Of a stretch of DNA of 64,000 nucleotides, positions 10,930-23,711 are shown in pieces. Both the position numbers and the translations under genes were made by a program. A model generated the notes under the pieces. The model saw only the letters and a list, made by a program, of their open reading frames with translations, was not told where the DNA came from and ran no database searches. The number at the start of each line of letters is the position of its first letter. Within the stretch, counting starts at the first letter, position 1. Origin of the DNA: Erpobdella octoculata (Eukaryota > Annelida > Clitellata > Hirudinida > Erpobdellidae); the NCBI GenBank assembly GCA_963978895.1, contig OZ022241.1, positions 8,586,856 through 8,650,855 on the forward strand, given 5' to 3'.

Positions 10930-11590
10930 GAGACTAGAATATACTCACAATCTTTTTAAGGGGCCTAGTGACCTTGTACAGACTACAGGAGGCCCACTTC
11001 ACCGTCATAGGCGCCCGAACAAACATCTCAAGCTTCAACTTTACATTTTCAACCCATTTTGGGGTACAATCTATGTCTCTTGGGGACCCAAAAATACCTG
11101 AGGGGGACCAAATCAAAAGTCAGAGGGAAATGTCCTCCCCCAATTAACGTCCCTGGTTTTTGCACACTCAAAAAATTAACAAACATTATAGTGTTTTTGG
11201 TATGTTTTTATATTGTAACTTTTTTAAATAAATATTCACTGATAACGCACATAAGTTGCTTAGCAATTTAAAAGAATTAAATATTTTTTCCATTTCGAAG
11301 TTCAACTAATTTAAATCTATCAATTTAAACAGCCAAATTTTCAACACAAAATTCAACCAATCAAAAATTACAATTGAAATGTTTGTGTTGAGTCCATGAA
11401 AACTCGAAAACAAGAAATTCCTCTAGTCAGCAATTCCAAGAAATTTCCATTTGAGATTTAAACTGTAATAATAATAACAATATTTATTTATATGGAAAAG
11501 TATTTTTTATTGGTGGATGAAGATTGAATGACTTATTCATATTTTTTTAAGTTTTTTGTAGTTTAATTTAAAAAAAAGCACACTCCACTT
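10930..11590. other. Intergenic stretch without recognisable gene
   Basis: AT-rich DNA between the Gypsy remnant and the last NIPBL-like exon. A moderately GC-rich part (about 10960-11160, with CTCTTGGGGACCCAAAAATA) looks like an old repeat. No open frame with a recognisable product. Confidence 0.5.
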
Positions 11591-11598
11591 ATGTCTAC

Positions 11599-14500
11599 TT
11601 ATGATTGATATTTTAAAAAAATGCCAACTTCTAGTAAACAGTCAACCACATCATCCAGGTCAACAGAATCTTGCATCAGAAAAGATAGAGTGTGTTTAGG
11701 TTGGAAAATCAGTTCACTCGTCTTATTTAGAGGTTTGTTATAAGATTTTTTTTCAGTAGAGAAATGGAATTCACTTAACACTCTGAAAAATCATCAATGT
11801 ATGTAAGTTAGGGAACATAATCATTAATAAAGAAAAATATTGAACTTAAATGATAACCTGTTACTGATGCCATAAGCATCTTTAAAGTGCTGCCTCATGT
11901 AACCGAGAAGTACGTATTTTTGGCTTGATGAGTATATGGTGATAAGCTTTTCAACTTCTTCTGGCATCATTTTCTTAATGTTACCTTTGCGACAATTTTG
12001 ACAATGGAATGAATAAATAAATAAAATTTATTTAATTTCACTCTGTTACTAAATTAAATTTACATAACTTCATTGTAACGTTACTACGTCTAATAAAAAC
12101 CTTTTATGATATTTTGATCCCATGCTACTTCATCATCACTGTCATTATCATCGATTTTGGATGAAGATGCCTCATTCAGTTTCTTTCCGGCAGACGTTTT
12201 ATGCACTGGTGTATTCTCTTTTTTGTAGAAAGTTCTTTTTCTCTCGGATCTTCTATTTGGCTGAATAAACAAAGGTAAATAAAAATAAAATTTCAAAAAA
12301 GTAAATAAAATAAGCAATTGTTTAAAATGCTGCAATAAAATATTTAGTGAGTTACTTTGTAGTCATCATCACTACCGTTGTCATCTTTAATTTTTTTATT
12401 ACATATCCTGGTAGTTTTTGACTGATCAATAAAATATTTCTTTTGTCTGTCCGTTTTCTTCTTGAATTTTCTATTGAGCTGTTTGGACTGATAACAAAAT
12501 TACACCAAATATAATTTTTAAAAAAATTCTAAATGCAACTATTTATTGGTTGAACATAATAAAAATTACTTTGCATACACTGTCATCACTTTCACAAGTC
12601 TTGATGACTTTACAGGACTTCTGTACTTTTTCTATTTCACAGTTTTTTTCTTTTGTAAGCTTTTTTCTTAACTTCAAGGACTAAAATAAAATTATAATCA
12701 GTTAACATTAATTTTTATTTAGAGTTCACTAAATAATTGTAATTTCACATGAATGAATTTGTCGCGATGACATTTTTAAAACACTAGTGATAACCCCAAA
12801 AAATTTTTTTAAATATCAATATATTGTTGCATTGTGATTGCAGTGCCACGTAACAACATTATGTGAAGTTTCAACGTACATAAATACATACATACAATCA
12901 TACAGACATTGCACATTATGTGTGTTGATTATTATTCATGTATAAATGAAATTGATAGAAACATAGCTGATTTAATTGAAATACTGAAAAAATAAATATG
13001 ATTGAAATGCCTTGACAAAATTTTCAAGACCATCAGAAACACCATATAAAAACCTCAGTAAAATCATCAAGAACATCAGAACCAGAGCAGGAAAGGATGA
13101 CATCTATTTGAGAGATGACAAACAAAACTTCGTCAAGAGATGAGTATGCAAGATTTGTCAAATTGTCAGCCACGTAGAGAAGTTTTTTGACTTCGCATTT
13201 CTATGAATTTCAACACATATGCAAAAAATTTACAATACTACTAATTATAACTAACATTTCTGGCATTGATTTTGAATTTGTAATATAATCGCACAAACAA
13301 TACCTGGCTTATATGAGTCAACGATGCAAAAAAAGATTTCAAAATCGACAGAGCGAAACTACGCCGATCCGATTTGTTGTTCTTGAACATTGAGTATACG
13401 ACTGACAAAAGGGAAACAGGTTTGCCATCTTTTAACATATAGCCACGAACAACGTGCTTTTCAGAAGTGACCAAAGCATCGTGCAACTGATAGGATAGGT
13501 GAAGACCACTCATGCAGCATATCTGCATGACATCAATATTCTTGTTTTCAAAATAATGATGAATTTCAACCGAACATATGTGAAGAAAAATTAATAAATT
13601 TAATAAATTCAATGCTATTTTATCTTTGCAACAAAATTTAGAAGGAAGGATGCATTTTCACTGACGCCGAGATACGAAGGATATTTCAGATGAATGGCTG
13701 CCATCCAACTTTCCGATTTCTTAGACATGATGGGAATTTCTTCATGTTGTGTACTTGCACATATCAGATGTGGGAGACACTAAAAATAGAAACAATAAAA
13801 AAAAGAACAGGAAGAATATAGTTTGTAATACTGTATATATAAACTCATAATTATGCTATAATGCTGTTAACTATGCTCTGTCATCACAGTGCAACGTTAT
13901 CTCATGAGTGATAAATGCATTAACTTAAAGCACAGTTGAAGACCAAATGTATCTTCTCCTTCTTTCAATTCTACGTCTGTTTTCTCGTGCTTCCAATTCA
14001 GCGCATTCATTCAGCTCTATCCTCCACCAGCTCAGCCATAAGCCACAGATTGTACAGATCATGGCTGACACAATCTCCCCAGGACTTCTGGCACCTGCTT
14101 CTGTTCCTTGACCCAGCCAACTCAAAGTCTCTACAAGCAGATACCCAAACATCTCTGCTTTTTCACTCCAGATGCCCGAACCACCTCAGCCAACCACGCC
14201 TCACAACATCTGCAACCTCTCCAAAGCCATATAATTTATTACAAATAGAAATTAAAAAAGAAAATAACCAGAAGAGGGTTAACAAGCCCCTGATGCAGAA
14301 TTGACTCGACCACTTCAAACGATGTCATTCGAACTTTCACGTCCCGGCTCAAATTATTCGCCAGGATCGGCTTCAGAAAGATTTGAGCCGCTTCGGTAAC
14401 AAAGCTGTTGAACGAAAACAAATTTCATGATTAACAAAATTATCAACTTTAGAAATCATAAACGAGATCATCTTTAACAAACAATTGTAAGAAATTGTGA

Positions 14501-14835
14501 TCGTGTGATCAAGGTAAACACAAACAAACAAACAAACACACAGACAAATAATCATATAAATAATTAATTTAAAAAAAAGTTTTACAAATACTTTGATTCA
14601 TTTTTAATTTTGTCTTTCAGAGTGAATACCTGACAAGCTGCAAACAAAATTAAATTCAATACAAACAACCTAAAATACTGAACATACTTTACGAGTTTAT
14701 AAGAAGCTCATAAGAAAAATTGGTGAAAATTCTAACATTTTTCGTCTGATGCCTCTTTATCATTGCTCTTGAAATAATTCAAGAGGATTTTCAGAACAGA
14801 TTGTTTCAACATGTTCTGTAACCCAGGTGATGGTA

Positions 14836-14877
<42 letters not shown>

Positions 14878-14975
14878 ATGGCGATGGTGACAAACTTCCA
14901 AGGATGTCCATTAAACATTGAGTTAATCTTGTATCTTGCATGAAATGAATATGCTTCTGCAAGTGGTAATCTAAA
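11599..14975 (-). other. NIPBL: NIPBL-like gene, 3' exons with acidic/basic linker
   Basis: Exons are at about 14738-14972, 14270-14404, 13635-13780, 13304-13548, 13051-13201, 12555-12680, 12360-12490, 12100-12260, 11860-11985 and 11599-11775. The first includes a Pro/Ser run (PSPSPPPPSSSSSSSSS) encoded by a GAT/TGA-type microsatellite. Three short exons encode a Lys/Ser/Asp linker (SDDEVAW and similar), as in the family, before the end domain (QKYVLLGYMRQHFKDAYGIS, then FQPKHTLSFL). Confidence 0.8.
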
Positions 14976-17900
14976 ACGAACATTCGTTGATTTTCTTAAC
15001 AAGGAATAAAGACACATATTGTGAAAAAGACCCTAATCCAAAGTCTAAACTACATGAGAACATTGTTTTTTTTAAACAAAAACTATCAATTAAGATAACT
15101 CAATCGTTACCACTCTTTGCAGTTCCTTTTTTTTACTTCATTGAATAGAACTGCTAATGATTAAAAAAATTGTAAAAAAAACAAACCTAAACCAATAAGA
15201 GCTTTCAGTTTCATGCATTCATCTGTGGATTGTACGAAATGGAACAAACAACGAAACACCTGTTCTTTTTCAATCTGGCCAGACGATATGTTTATTAAAC
15301 TATTACTATAATTTATTATTACTGTTTAATTATATCTAAAGATTTCAAGACAAGCAATAAAAATGCTCAAAATTTTCTTGTTTCTTTTTTTCAATGCATA
15401 ACAAAATAAAAATAAAATTTCAACATTAAATTAGTACTAACTTCTAGACATGCTGGATCGAAATACTTGCTTATGATGCCAACAGTAATCAGAGCATTTG
15501 AAAGTTTCTGTGATGTTTCATTCGATTGGCAATATACCTGCATTTCTTGTTGCACACCTATTGGATACTGTTTCACCTTTATTTCTCTCTTATGTCTGTT
15601 ATCAGAAGCAATTGCAGTTTGGATGATATCTGTAAAGACAGAAATAACTCTGTAAATTTCCAGCTAATATATTTCAATATAATACAATATAGAAGATAAC
15701 ATCAGAAAAGCAGTAAAATGGCTTTAAAATATTACCATAAAATCTTCATACAAAACGAACATACCAGCTAAAAAAAACTGTAACAAACCCAACATTTCCT
15801 GGAAATATTTCACCAATGGCTCAATGTCAAACATGTCCTTAGATGCGAGAATAGCTATACAGTGTATTGCTTTCTCCATGGTCTGTACGTAATTAAAAAT
15901 TGATAACAGTATGAAATTATTTACTATGTCAGAATTCTTTTAGTCTATAGTCTGTCACAGATATTTTGGAGCCCAGTCCTTCCCACTTTTCACCCCTCCC
16001 TCCCATCTGTGCCATCAAGGTCTAATCAAAAGTAAGTTAGTTTACTAAAATTCATTAAAGAAATAACTATGCTACACAATGTTTCAAAATTAGAATGGTG
16101 CTGATCCAAACAGCCATTTTCTTATCTCAGATATTTGTGCAAATTCATCGGCAATGGGCAAGTTGTCTCATGTTCAGATTATCCAGAATGCTTTGATTGA
16201 AATGGCAAACAGTTACAACATTCAGACGTCCCTGACTCATAGTGCTTTTTTGCCAGTTCTTGAGACCCCTTAAAGAACAGAAGAATGAGCGCTGGTGGCA
16301 GAGCGGTAGAGCGTTTGCCTGTCAATCATTAGGTGAGCAGTTCAAGCCTCACCGGCGTCACCAGCGTAACTCCCTTAAGCAAGGAGTTCACTCGCATTGC
16401 TAAAGGGGTAGGCGCCTATAAATGGCTGCCTCTGCAAAGAACCCTTTCCTCGTGGCCTAGAAGTCTAGCGACTGACGCAACGTTAAACATTGTCCAAAAA
16501 AAAAGGATGAGCAGGATAGCAAGCGAAGAAAGAAACGGGAGGAGGAAGAGAAAAACGATAAAAAAACCTCCAAAATACCCGGGCCTCCCCGCTAGTATTA
16601 TTATATTATATTACTCAAATACTTTAAAATATAAATCAGGTAAAGATACAGAACTAAAAAAGACTTTAATCAAATTTTAAATGACAATAAACATTATGAA
16701 ATCAAACCTTGATAGTAGAAAATTTCAATAACTTAGTGAGGAATTGGTTGAACTTTTTTAAAATAGTCTTCTCAAGTTGAACTGATGTTGATATCAGCTG
16801 TTCTATGATTGAAAGCATGTTCACTTTCCAGGAAGAATCTACTTCAATCTACAAAATATTAATTCCATGAAATGGTTAAAATTTCATGCACATAAACGTC
16901 TCCAAAACGTCCTTCTCACAGCCTAGTCACACTCGACAGCTAAAGGAATTACTTAAACACAACAGGATATACAATAATATAAACAGTTTTTATTTATTCT
17001 GTTACCCATAAGCTATGTCTAAAATTATAAGATATAGAACCTCATCATCTTCAGCCAGAGATTGTCTAAATCATTCAAATGAGATTAAAATAATTTCAAA
17101 CAAAAGACTGAAAAGCCACCTCATTACATTTTCTACCACAGTAGAAATTTCAAAATTAATTTGTGTTAAAAAGTTAAATTATGCAATAGAAAATGTGAAC
17201 TAACAGGAAAATTACAGTTACAGATTAGATCGACAAATGTATTCAAGTGTTTGGTATAAAATTCCGTCCTTAAGTTCGATGAAATCCTAATCAGTACTGT
17301 ACATGACGTCAATTTCTCAAATGACTTTTCTTTTTTATTACCAGTTCTTCTTCCATGCTCTGAAGAAGTTGTCAAGTTATATATAAAACACTTCTAGTGA
17401 AAGGAATCTAATTTTGTATATATCTTTTATAGAAAAAAAATCTTAAGTCTTTCTTAAACTAAATAATTAAATTAAGAGATGTGAAAAGTTGTTAATAATA
17501 TTATTAATATCTGTTTAAATTAGTTAAATAGTAGTTCGTCCCAGTATGGGAGAGACTGTGACATAGCACAGGTTAACAAAGAAAAAAAATCAAAACTTTT
17601 CTCCTAAAAGAATATTTGTTTTTGATAATAACCGCATTCTTTACAGAGATGAACAAGAGTTTTGATTGTTTCATCTGTTAATATCTTCATGCTTGTCATC
17701 AATACAGGTCTCTTCTCTGTTTTCTTCACATCTTTCTGGAGCAACTTCAATTATTTAAATATTGTTTAAAAAAAATGAAAAGCATAAACAGATCATGTAT
17801 AAAACTAATAAAACATTATTTTTCTTTTAATATTTAGAAATTTTTTTTTGTTTTTTGTTATTACTTTGTTATACAATTTTATAAGTGATTCATTTGTGTT

Positions 17901-20900
17901 GCATTGATTGAGAATTGAGCTATTAACTGAACCTCTTTATTTTGTAGAAATACATGACCTCTGACTCGATTGTTCTATAGATTTTATTATGGAATGTCAA
18001 TCTCGGTAGCAGGCGGTTTTGCCCGAGTGACGATTCGCCCGATTCATGGAAAATTCGCCCAATCTTTTTTTTCACCCAAATTTTTTAAAATTTTATTGGA
18101 CGTTTCTCCCGAACGATGGAAAATTCGCCCGAAAAACAAAAGAGTTGTTTTGTAGAAATGTTTGAAAATGAATAATGAATTTATTAAGCTAAACTATATT
18201 TAGAAGATTATTTTCAATTTTTCGTCACACTGGCGAAAAGTTCTTTGGGTGAAACCGCTAAGCATTCGCCAATCTCACAATAATTATCATTATCATTATT
18301 ACTATTATCATCATCATCATCATAATTATTATTATAAATTGCTAATAAAAAGGACATAATGAACAAATTGCAAACACAGATTCAGGCATAAACAAAATTG
18401 CAATGTGTTTGATTATTTCCATATTAATTCAACATGAATCTTAACCCATGTGAGAAGTGCTTCAAGCCTTGCAAATCCATCAACGAAGCAATGCTGAACA
18501 AGATTTATAAAGCAGGTGCACATTGTAGAGGCATCGATTGTTGATACGAACGATGCAAATGCTTCAAGAATTTGATTCTGAAGTGAAATACGTAAAATTT
18601 CAAGAAAAAGAATGAACAGAATTAAACTAGTTTTAAAAGTTAATATTTTTTTAATTATAAAAAATGATAAAAACTTCAATAAATATTTGCTGAATAATAT
18701 TAAAAAAAAATTGAATGTATATACCTTGACGGTATTTTCATCAAAAATTCGTTTCATGAGACATAGCATCATCTCCGTCACTAATTCATGGTCTGGGTGG
18801 TCTAAAATAAATCCCATGAAAAATATCACTGCTTGCTTTCTTACACTTATGCCAACATCCTGGAGAGAATAAATAAAAAAATTAAATTAATAAATAATTT
18901 TTTTCTACACAAATCAATAAATTCTTATAAATAAAAATAATTATCATTTAGGTTTTCAATTATTTCAATAATCAACAAACTCATAAGACTTTCTGAAATG
19001 TAAGCCATTAAAATAACGAGTAAACTCTAATTAACATACCATGCTACTCCTGATGAGGTGGCTGTGATATAAATTCAAAAGATCGGTATGCCTCGAAACA
19101 TTCGATCCAATGAATTCAACAACTGAGCATCTGACCGAGGACGAAGTGTCATAAAGTCTCATCTGAACAAGTTGAACAGTAGCTGGCTGGTACGTTAAGA
19201 AGAACATTTAGGATTTTAGCGTCATTTTTTTTCTTAAAAGGTAATTAAGTTTCATTTCTGTTTTATTTATCACAATATTATTTAATTCAAGTTTTAATTT
19301 CAAGCTAATTAAAAATTCAAATTTTCATATTTTAATTTTATAAAATCAATTTTTTTCATGTAATGTCATCATTTATTACATTATATATATATATATATAT
19401 ATATATTTAATATTATCTTAAAGTAATTTTCACTCTCACAAATAAATTCAATCAACTTAATAATTTAGTCTGAAAATTTTTAAACGATTTCAATTCAATT
19501 AATCTACACGTCAATCATGCAAACTTTTTCACCTCTTTCAGAAGATCGTGGTTTAATTCTGTCAAGTCGCTGAGGCAATGAATGACCTTATGTCTTATAA
19601 CAGAAGAACTGTTTGAACCTAGTTGGTAGACCTGATGGTGGTACATTGAACATAATCCCAACATTATTTAGCTATGCTGACAACTTACAGAAGAGTTGTC
19701 ACAAAAATTATTGACAAAGAAAATTAGCCACGTAACTTTAAATCTCTACTGAAAAATACTATAATATTATATCACAGCTGCACAGAAAGAAGCTATGCAT
19801 TTGAATTTAATATTACTTAAAAGCATTATAGACACAAATGACATTATGACACGATGCATGTGTAAGTACATTCTGGAAATTTGATGCAAAAAGTGTACCG
19901 ACTTGTTGGACCAGTGCGTTCCTTATTCTCTTGCACCAAGTCAAACAAGACAGGCGATGATAAAGAGATTTGACTGTTTCAAATGATCCAAGAAGTCTTT
20001 AAAAAAAATATTACAAAAATTTAAGAATAATTAAATTGTTTAATTGGAAATTTCTTATTAACTAAAAAATTCATTAATTAAAACCATATAATAATAAAGA
20101 TAGAATACGAGAAAACAATTTTTTAAAAACTCTTATTAGTAAACTATTCATAAGACACAGGAAAATAGAAGTGATGTAGAAGTTATTGAAAAATTTGAAT
20201 AGACTCAAATTTACTCATTTATGCTTTTGTTTCCATTGTTTTCCAGTTCACTCAGTGATTTCAGCTTTTGATTATTTCCAAGAACAAATTCATCCACATA
20301 GCACCACTGAGAAAACTGGAACTTGCACAGTATCTGTTTTGTTTTAAATTATGAAATTCTAATTTCAACAATAAATGTTTCACTGTTGAATAATAACAAT
20401 AAATATTAAATTTTAATTCATAATTTATATTAAGCATGTTAAAAACATCAAGATTTCCTGGCTAACAAACAAACATGAAAAACATATTCCAAAGCCATTT
20501 TTTTATTTAACACCAGGAAAATACTACTAATCCGCCCTGAAATCCACCAAGAAATTTATGCTACCCTTAAACTTTAAAAATCGCCAAACGTTAATTAGTT
20601 ATACAAATCGAGAGTTGATAAATAACCAGTTGAGCCGAAGTTTTGTTAACGTGAGGCTGGGAGCATTCCTTCATCAGCCACTGTACCACAACTGTTCTGA
20701 TCACTTCTAATTCATCACCACCCGACTAAGTTTAATAAATACAAAACTTCAATGACGTAATAAATTACAGAAAAGCTTTTTAAATATTTCTTCTCAGTAC
20801 AATTATGAATCTTAACAAATGATTATTAATATTAAAAAAAAGTACGTTCTATTTATAGAAAAAGTTCTTACAGAGTTTATTTTCTTAAGCGTATCAGCTG

Positions 20901-23310
20901 ATGTCGAGAAATCAGCTGATGTGGAGAAAGTGCAGTAAATTTCAAAAAATTTGCACAGAGTTGCCATACAATCAAAAGCAGCAACTTTTGAATAAACATC
21001 ACTTGAATTGGTACCGACAATACCAGTTGGTTTTGTAGTCACAGTTTTCATCTGGTAAATAAATAATTTTATGCAAACTATAAGATACGTAACAAAATTA
21101 TGTTTCAAAAAACACATAACTGGAAGAAAGTTTCAGCATCAGACAAAATAACATTAAAGGGTCATCGGATTCTAACAGTAGAATAAATGTAAAATAAGTG
21201 GAAAATAACTCACCAGAACTTGAGGAAGGATGATAAGAAATAAATGTGAAGCTGGCCAGTCAGGCAAATTGATCAAATTCATAAGATCATTAATAAAACC
21301 ACTGAAGACTTTCAGTCCGAGTTTTTCTTTCTTACCGAAACATCTATTTTATCATATTGATTTTTTTAGATTAAATAATATAACATTAATTAATGTTTTT
21401 TTAATGTGTTATATTTAACTTTTAATAAGAGCACTTAATGGTAATTTGACTGAAAAAATACCTATCAAAGAGATTTAGCACAAAATGTTGAGCAAGAGTC
21501 ATATTATTTTTGTAATGGCTCCCTAGCTTTTGTGGTACCTGTGTTATTAGCAAAACGTATTCATTTAAATAAGTGTATAGCTATCGTAATTATTCATCTA
21601 AAACTTACTTGATTTTCGCCAACAGCCTTTTTCTTATTTGGTCTTCTTGTTGCTGTAGCTGTGACCATTGAAGTTGAGACATGTTTGTTAACAAGAGATG
21701 CACTGTGCTGAAATATGCTCAGAACAAGTACAGTGAGGAGATTAATTTCAGTGCCATCTGAAATTCTGTACAACATTTTTAGTTTTAACTAGAAATATAT
21801 TTTTAAAACAGTCTGAACACAAGACTAGGCAGGGCAGCCATTAATAAAGATGAGCTATTTGGATCTGACTGTTTATATGTACCTCACCAGTAATGCACCA
21901 AATAGCTTGCACAAATAAGACATATAAAGTGTGACAACACAAATTCTAACATTAAACCAGTCCATGTTCGTCCATCTTCAGAAACAATCATTTGATCAAC
22001 TAGTTGCAGAACATTACAAAATATGGCATCTCTTGAATGTGCTTTCCTTGTGAAGATCTGAGATTAAATTAATAATGCTAAAATGCTATATAATAATTAA
22101 AGTAATCTTACAAATTATACATTTGATCTTACAGTTGAGATGATTTGAATGGATGTTTCCTGCATTATCTTAAAGACCATTTTCGACAAAGCAAAAAAGC
22201 AACAACTCAAAACCTAAAATAAAAAGTAAATCAAACTAAGCCATTTTTGTTACATAAATTTTTTTAACAAACTTGTGATAGCCATTAAAAAGCTTACATC
22301 ATCAATGGAAAACTCTGTGACAACATCTTCCTCAATAAGTTGTAGAAAACATTCAAATATAATAGATAATATTTCCAGAATTTCTTTCTTAACTTCTTTA
22401 CTTGGATCTGCTATTCTTGTATACTTGCTTCTGTCCGACCTAGCTGATTTTCCAGCTTCTGTTTTAAATAGGTGATATTTGAATATTTCTAACTCAAAAG
22501 ATATTTCCTTAAAAAAATGTCTCTACCTAAATCCTTAAATGCAAAAATTATTTTCTTCACAAAAATTAGCACATTTTCTAAATGTGTCTCTTTAATATGT
22601 TTTAGAATTTTTCCTGAAACAATGGCCATAAGACAAGCAGCACAATACAGATGAGACAGCCGTACTTCTTCGTCTAATTCATCAATTTCAATGTTTTTCT
22701 TTGCCTGAAATAGAGCCGAAACAATTTTCTTCTAAAAATAACATGTTTCTAGTATTTATGACTTATGAGTAAGAATTAACAACTCACAAGCGGCAAATTT
22801 ATAACTTCTAGAAAACTTTCAAGAAATGGAATAGGAATCTAAAAATTCCAAAAGGTTTCTGTAAAATCATTATATAACCCCATTAATAAATTGACTGAAA
22901 ATTCAGACCATTTCAAACATTTTATCAGCTTTCAACTTGACCAATAGCTTGAAGATTTCACCAACTGCTTGTGAATCAGGAAATTCTACCAAATGCAATA
23001 AGAATACAAGATTATATTTGATCTATTATATAACTTCTTCAAATGTTCACTATTTTCACCATGAGTTTTTGAAACATAACCCATCATAACATCTGCTTTT
23101 TTGATAAATGTTTTCCATTGCTTATTCATTGAAGAAGTCATCTTCTCCATTGTACTATTCACTCTATCTCCTTTAAATTAAATTGTTTTAGTAAAAAAAG
23201 ACACAACATAGCAATCTGAAAAAAAATCTACCAACTACAGACAATAATCAATTAAGATAGAAGCTAGAAGACTAACCCGGACCGCTCACTCCTTTCTTTT
23301 TGTCACGCAT
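11599..23310 (-). CDS. NIPBL: NIPBL/SCC2 (Nipped-B) cohesin loader homologue, about 30 exons
   Basis: The product loads cohesin onto chromatin as a HEAT-repeat scaffold. Collinear matches to the known family run through the whole gene: LINLPDWPASHLFL, LGSNSSSVIRHKVIHCL, DTSSSVRCSVVEFIGSNV, MDVGISVRKQAVIFFMGF, LKALIGLG, VESILHQGLVNPLL, LLYVADNLTNLAYSS and a C-terminal FQPKHTLSFL. The first exon I can read (23277-23310) starts ATG with an in-frame stop just upstream. The predicted protein (about 1,600-1,700 residues) lacks the long N-terminal MAU2-binding part of vertebrate NIPBL and stops about 120 residues earlier at its C-terminus. Missing N-terminal exons further upstream cannot be excluded. 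It is head-to-head with THUMPD1. Some exon borders (near 21.6-22.1 and 17.0-17.4 kb) are uncertain. Confidence 0.86.
13925..14240 (-). pseudogene. LINE reverse-transcriptase tail remnant in an NIPBL intron
   Basis: On the minus strand the sequence reads VRRGWLRWFGHLE, a stop, then RDVWVSACRDFELAG and KSWGDCVSHDLYNLWLMAEL. This is the familiar end of non-LTR polymerase proteins (the RLRWFGHVER-type motif followed by a W..C..D pattern). It is interrupted by a stop and is only about 100 residues long. It lies between two conserved NIPBL-like exons, in the same orientation. Confidence 0.72.
16286..16510 (+). mobile_element. tRNA-derived SINE in an NIPBL intron
   Basis: The head GGTGGCAGAGCGGTAGAGCG resembles a Pol III A box and AGTTCAAGCCTCACC resembles a B box at the expected spacing. 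A non-tRNA body follows (AAATGGCTGCCTCTGCAAAG), then an A-run near 16495. No intact cloverleaf is apparent, so it is a SINE and not a tRNA gene. Confidence 0.72.
16515..16610 (+). repeat. Copy of the CCCGGG...CCGCTAGT-ended repeat, intronic
   Basis: Purine-rich AAACGGGAGGAGGAAGAG leads to ACCTCCAAAATACCCGGG and CCCCGCTAGT, directly followed by ATT/ATA repeats. It is a short relative of the elements at 42.1, 50.5, 51.4 and 57.1 kb. Confidence 0.6.
17990..18135 (+). repeat. Short repeat of TTCGCCCGA words
   Basis: ATTCGCCCGATTCATGGAAA and GGAAAATTCGCCCGAA recur with TTTGCCCGAGTGACG around them. A related inverted word, GGCGAAAAGTTC, occurs at about 18231. It is noncoding and lies inside an NIPBL intron. 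Confidence 0.55.
20200..23310 (-). other. NIPBL: NIPBL-like gene, 5' exon block
   Basis: Exons with good splice borders and consistent phase are 23277-23310, 23060-23170, 22909-22985, 22788-22838, 22527-22704 and 22298-22458. Further exons lie at about 22135-22215, 21900-22060, 21609-21775, 21465-21539, 21215-21343, 20873-21051, 20631-20727 and 20216-20334. The block matches the region just before the HEAT domain of NIPBL (AQHFVLNLFDR, SGGDELEVIRTVVV, KFQFSQW). The exon near 21.9-22.06 kb cannot be joined to the next without a stop if the most obvious donor is used; two other donors solve this. Confidence 0.75.
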
Positions 23311-23711
23311 TTTTCAGGTTATGCTATTTTTGGCAAACACATGAGCAGACGATACACGATACTCTTGATAGGAATTGGCGCTCACATTACTTGATTTTAT
23401 TATTCAGACGTTTTTACTATTTTAATCGTGTAATTAAATAGGTTAATTAAACATTATTCAGTTTTTTAATAAAAAATATTTATTATTAGTTTTTAGTATT
23501 TTAAATAATAAAATTATTTTAATATTTTATTTATAAATTACGTTTTAATTATTCAATTGTTTTTGTACCTTGAGTGAAATTAGGTTGTAATCGTAATGTG
23601 ATCGGTGGTCTGATTACACAGACACTGTTGTTTACCGATATCTAAGTAATAATTTAGCGAATCTCTGCTTCGAATTAGTTTAGTTTAAATTTTACACCCA
23701 CTAAATTTGCG
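23311..23711. promoter_or_regulatory. Shared upstream region of the divergent NIPBL-like and THUMPD1 genes
   Basis: The two predicted start codons are about 400 bp apart and point away from each other. The segment is AT-rich in the middle (about 23400-23580) and less so next to THUMPD1. I see no convincing TATA box or named factor site. A shared promoter is inferred from spacing alone. Confidence 0.5.

Larger units (their letters stand above)
15190..19996 (-). other. NIPBL: NIPBL-like gene, HEAT-repeat core exons
   Basis: Exons are at 19899-19996, 19533-19631, 19040-19182, 18725-18859, 18446-18577, about 17650-17750, about 16997-17066 (tentative), 16709-16849, about 15773-15890, about 15440-15630 and about 15190-15300. 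The central exons give the best-conserved family stretch, paired VR-containing HEAT helices (DTSSSVRCSV, then GISVRKQAV), ending DENTVKVQNQILEAF. Introns carry a tRNA-type SINE (16.3 kb) and a short CGCCCGA-word repeat (18.0 kb). Confidence 0.8.

Noticed and set aside
13936..14304. 122-codon plus-strand frame in an NIPBL intron
   Set aside because: It is the shadow of a minus-strand LINE polymerase tail.
16286..16370. Functional tRNA gene at 16.3 kb, and likewise at 2.17/3.9 kb
   Set aside because: A and B boxes are recognisable but no proper cloverleaf or anticodon arm; one is followed by a SINE body and A-run, the other is split by an insertion.
11599..23310. First impression of a condensin subunit (NCAPG2 or NCAPD3) for the minus-strand HEAT gene
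   Set aside because: Only one short stretch (DTSSSVRCSV) recalls condensin G2. The collinear series of motifs fits NIPBL/SCC2 from the pre-HEAT region to the C-terminus.
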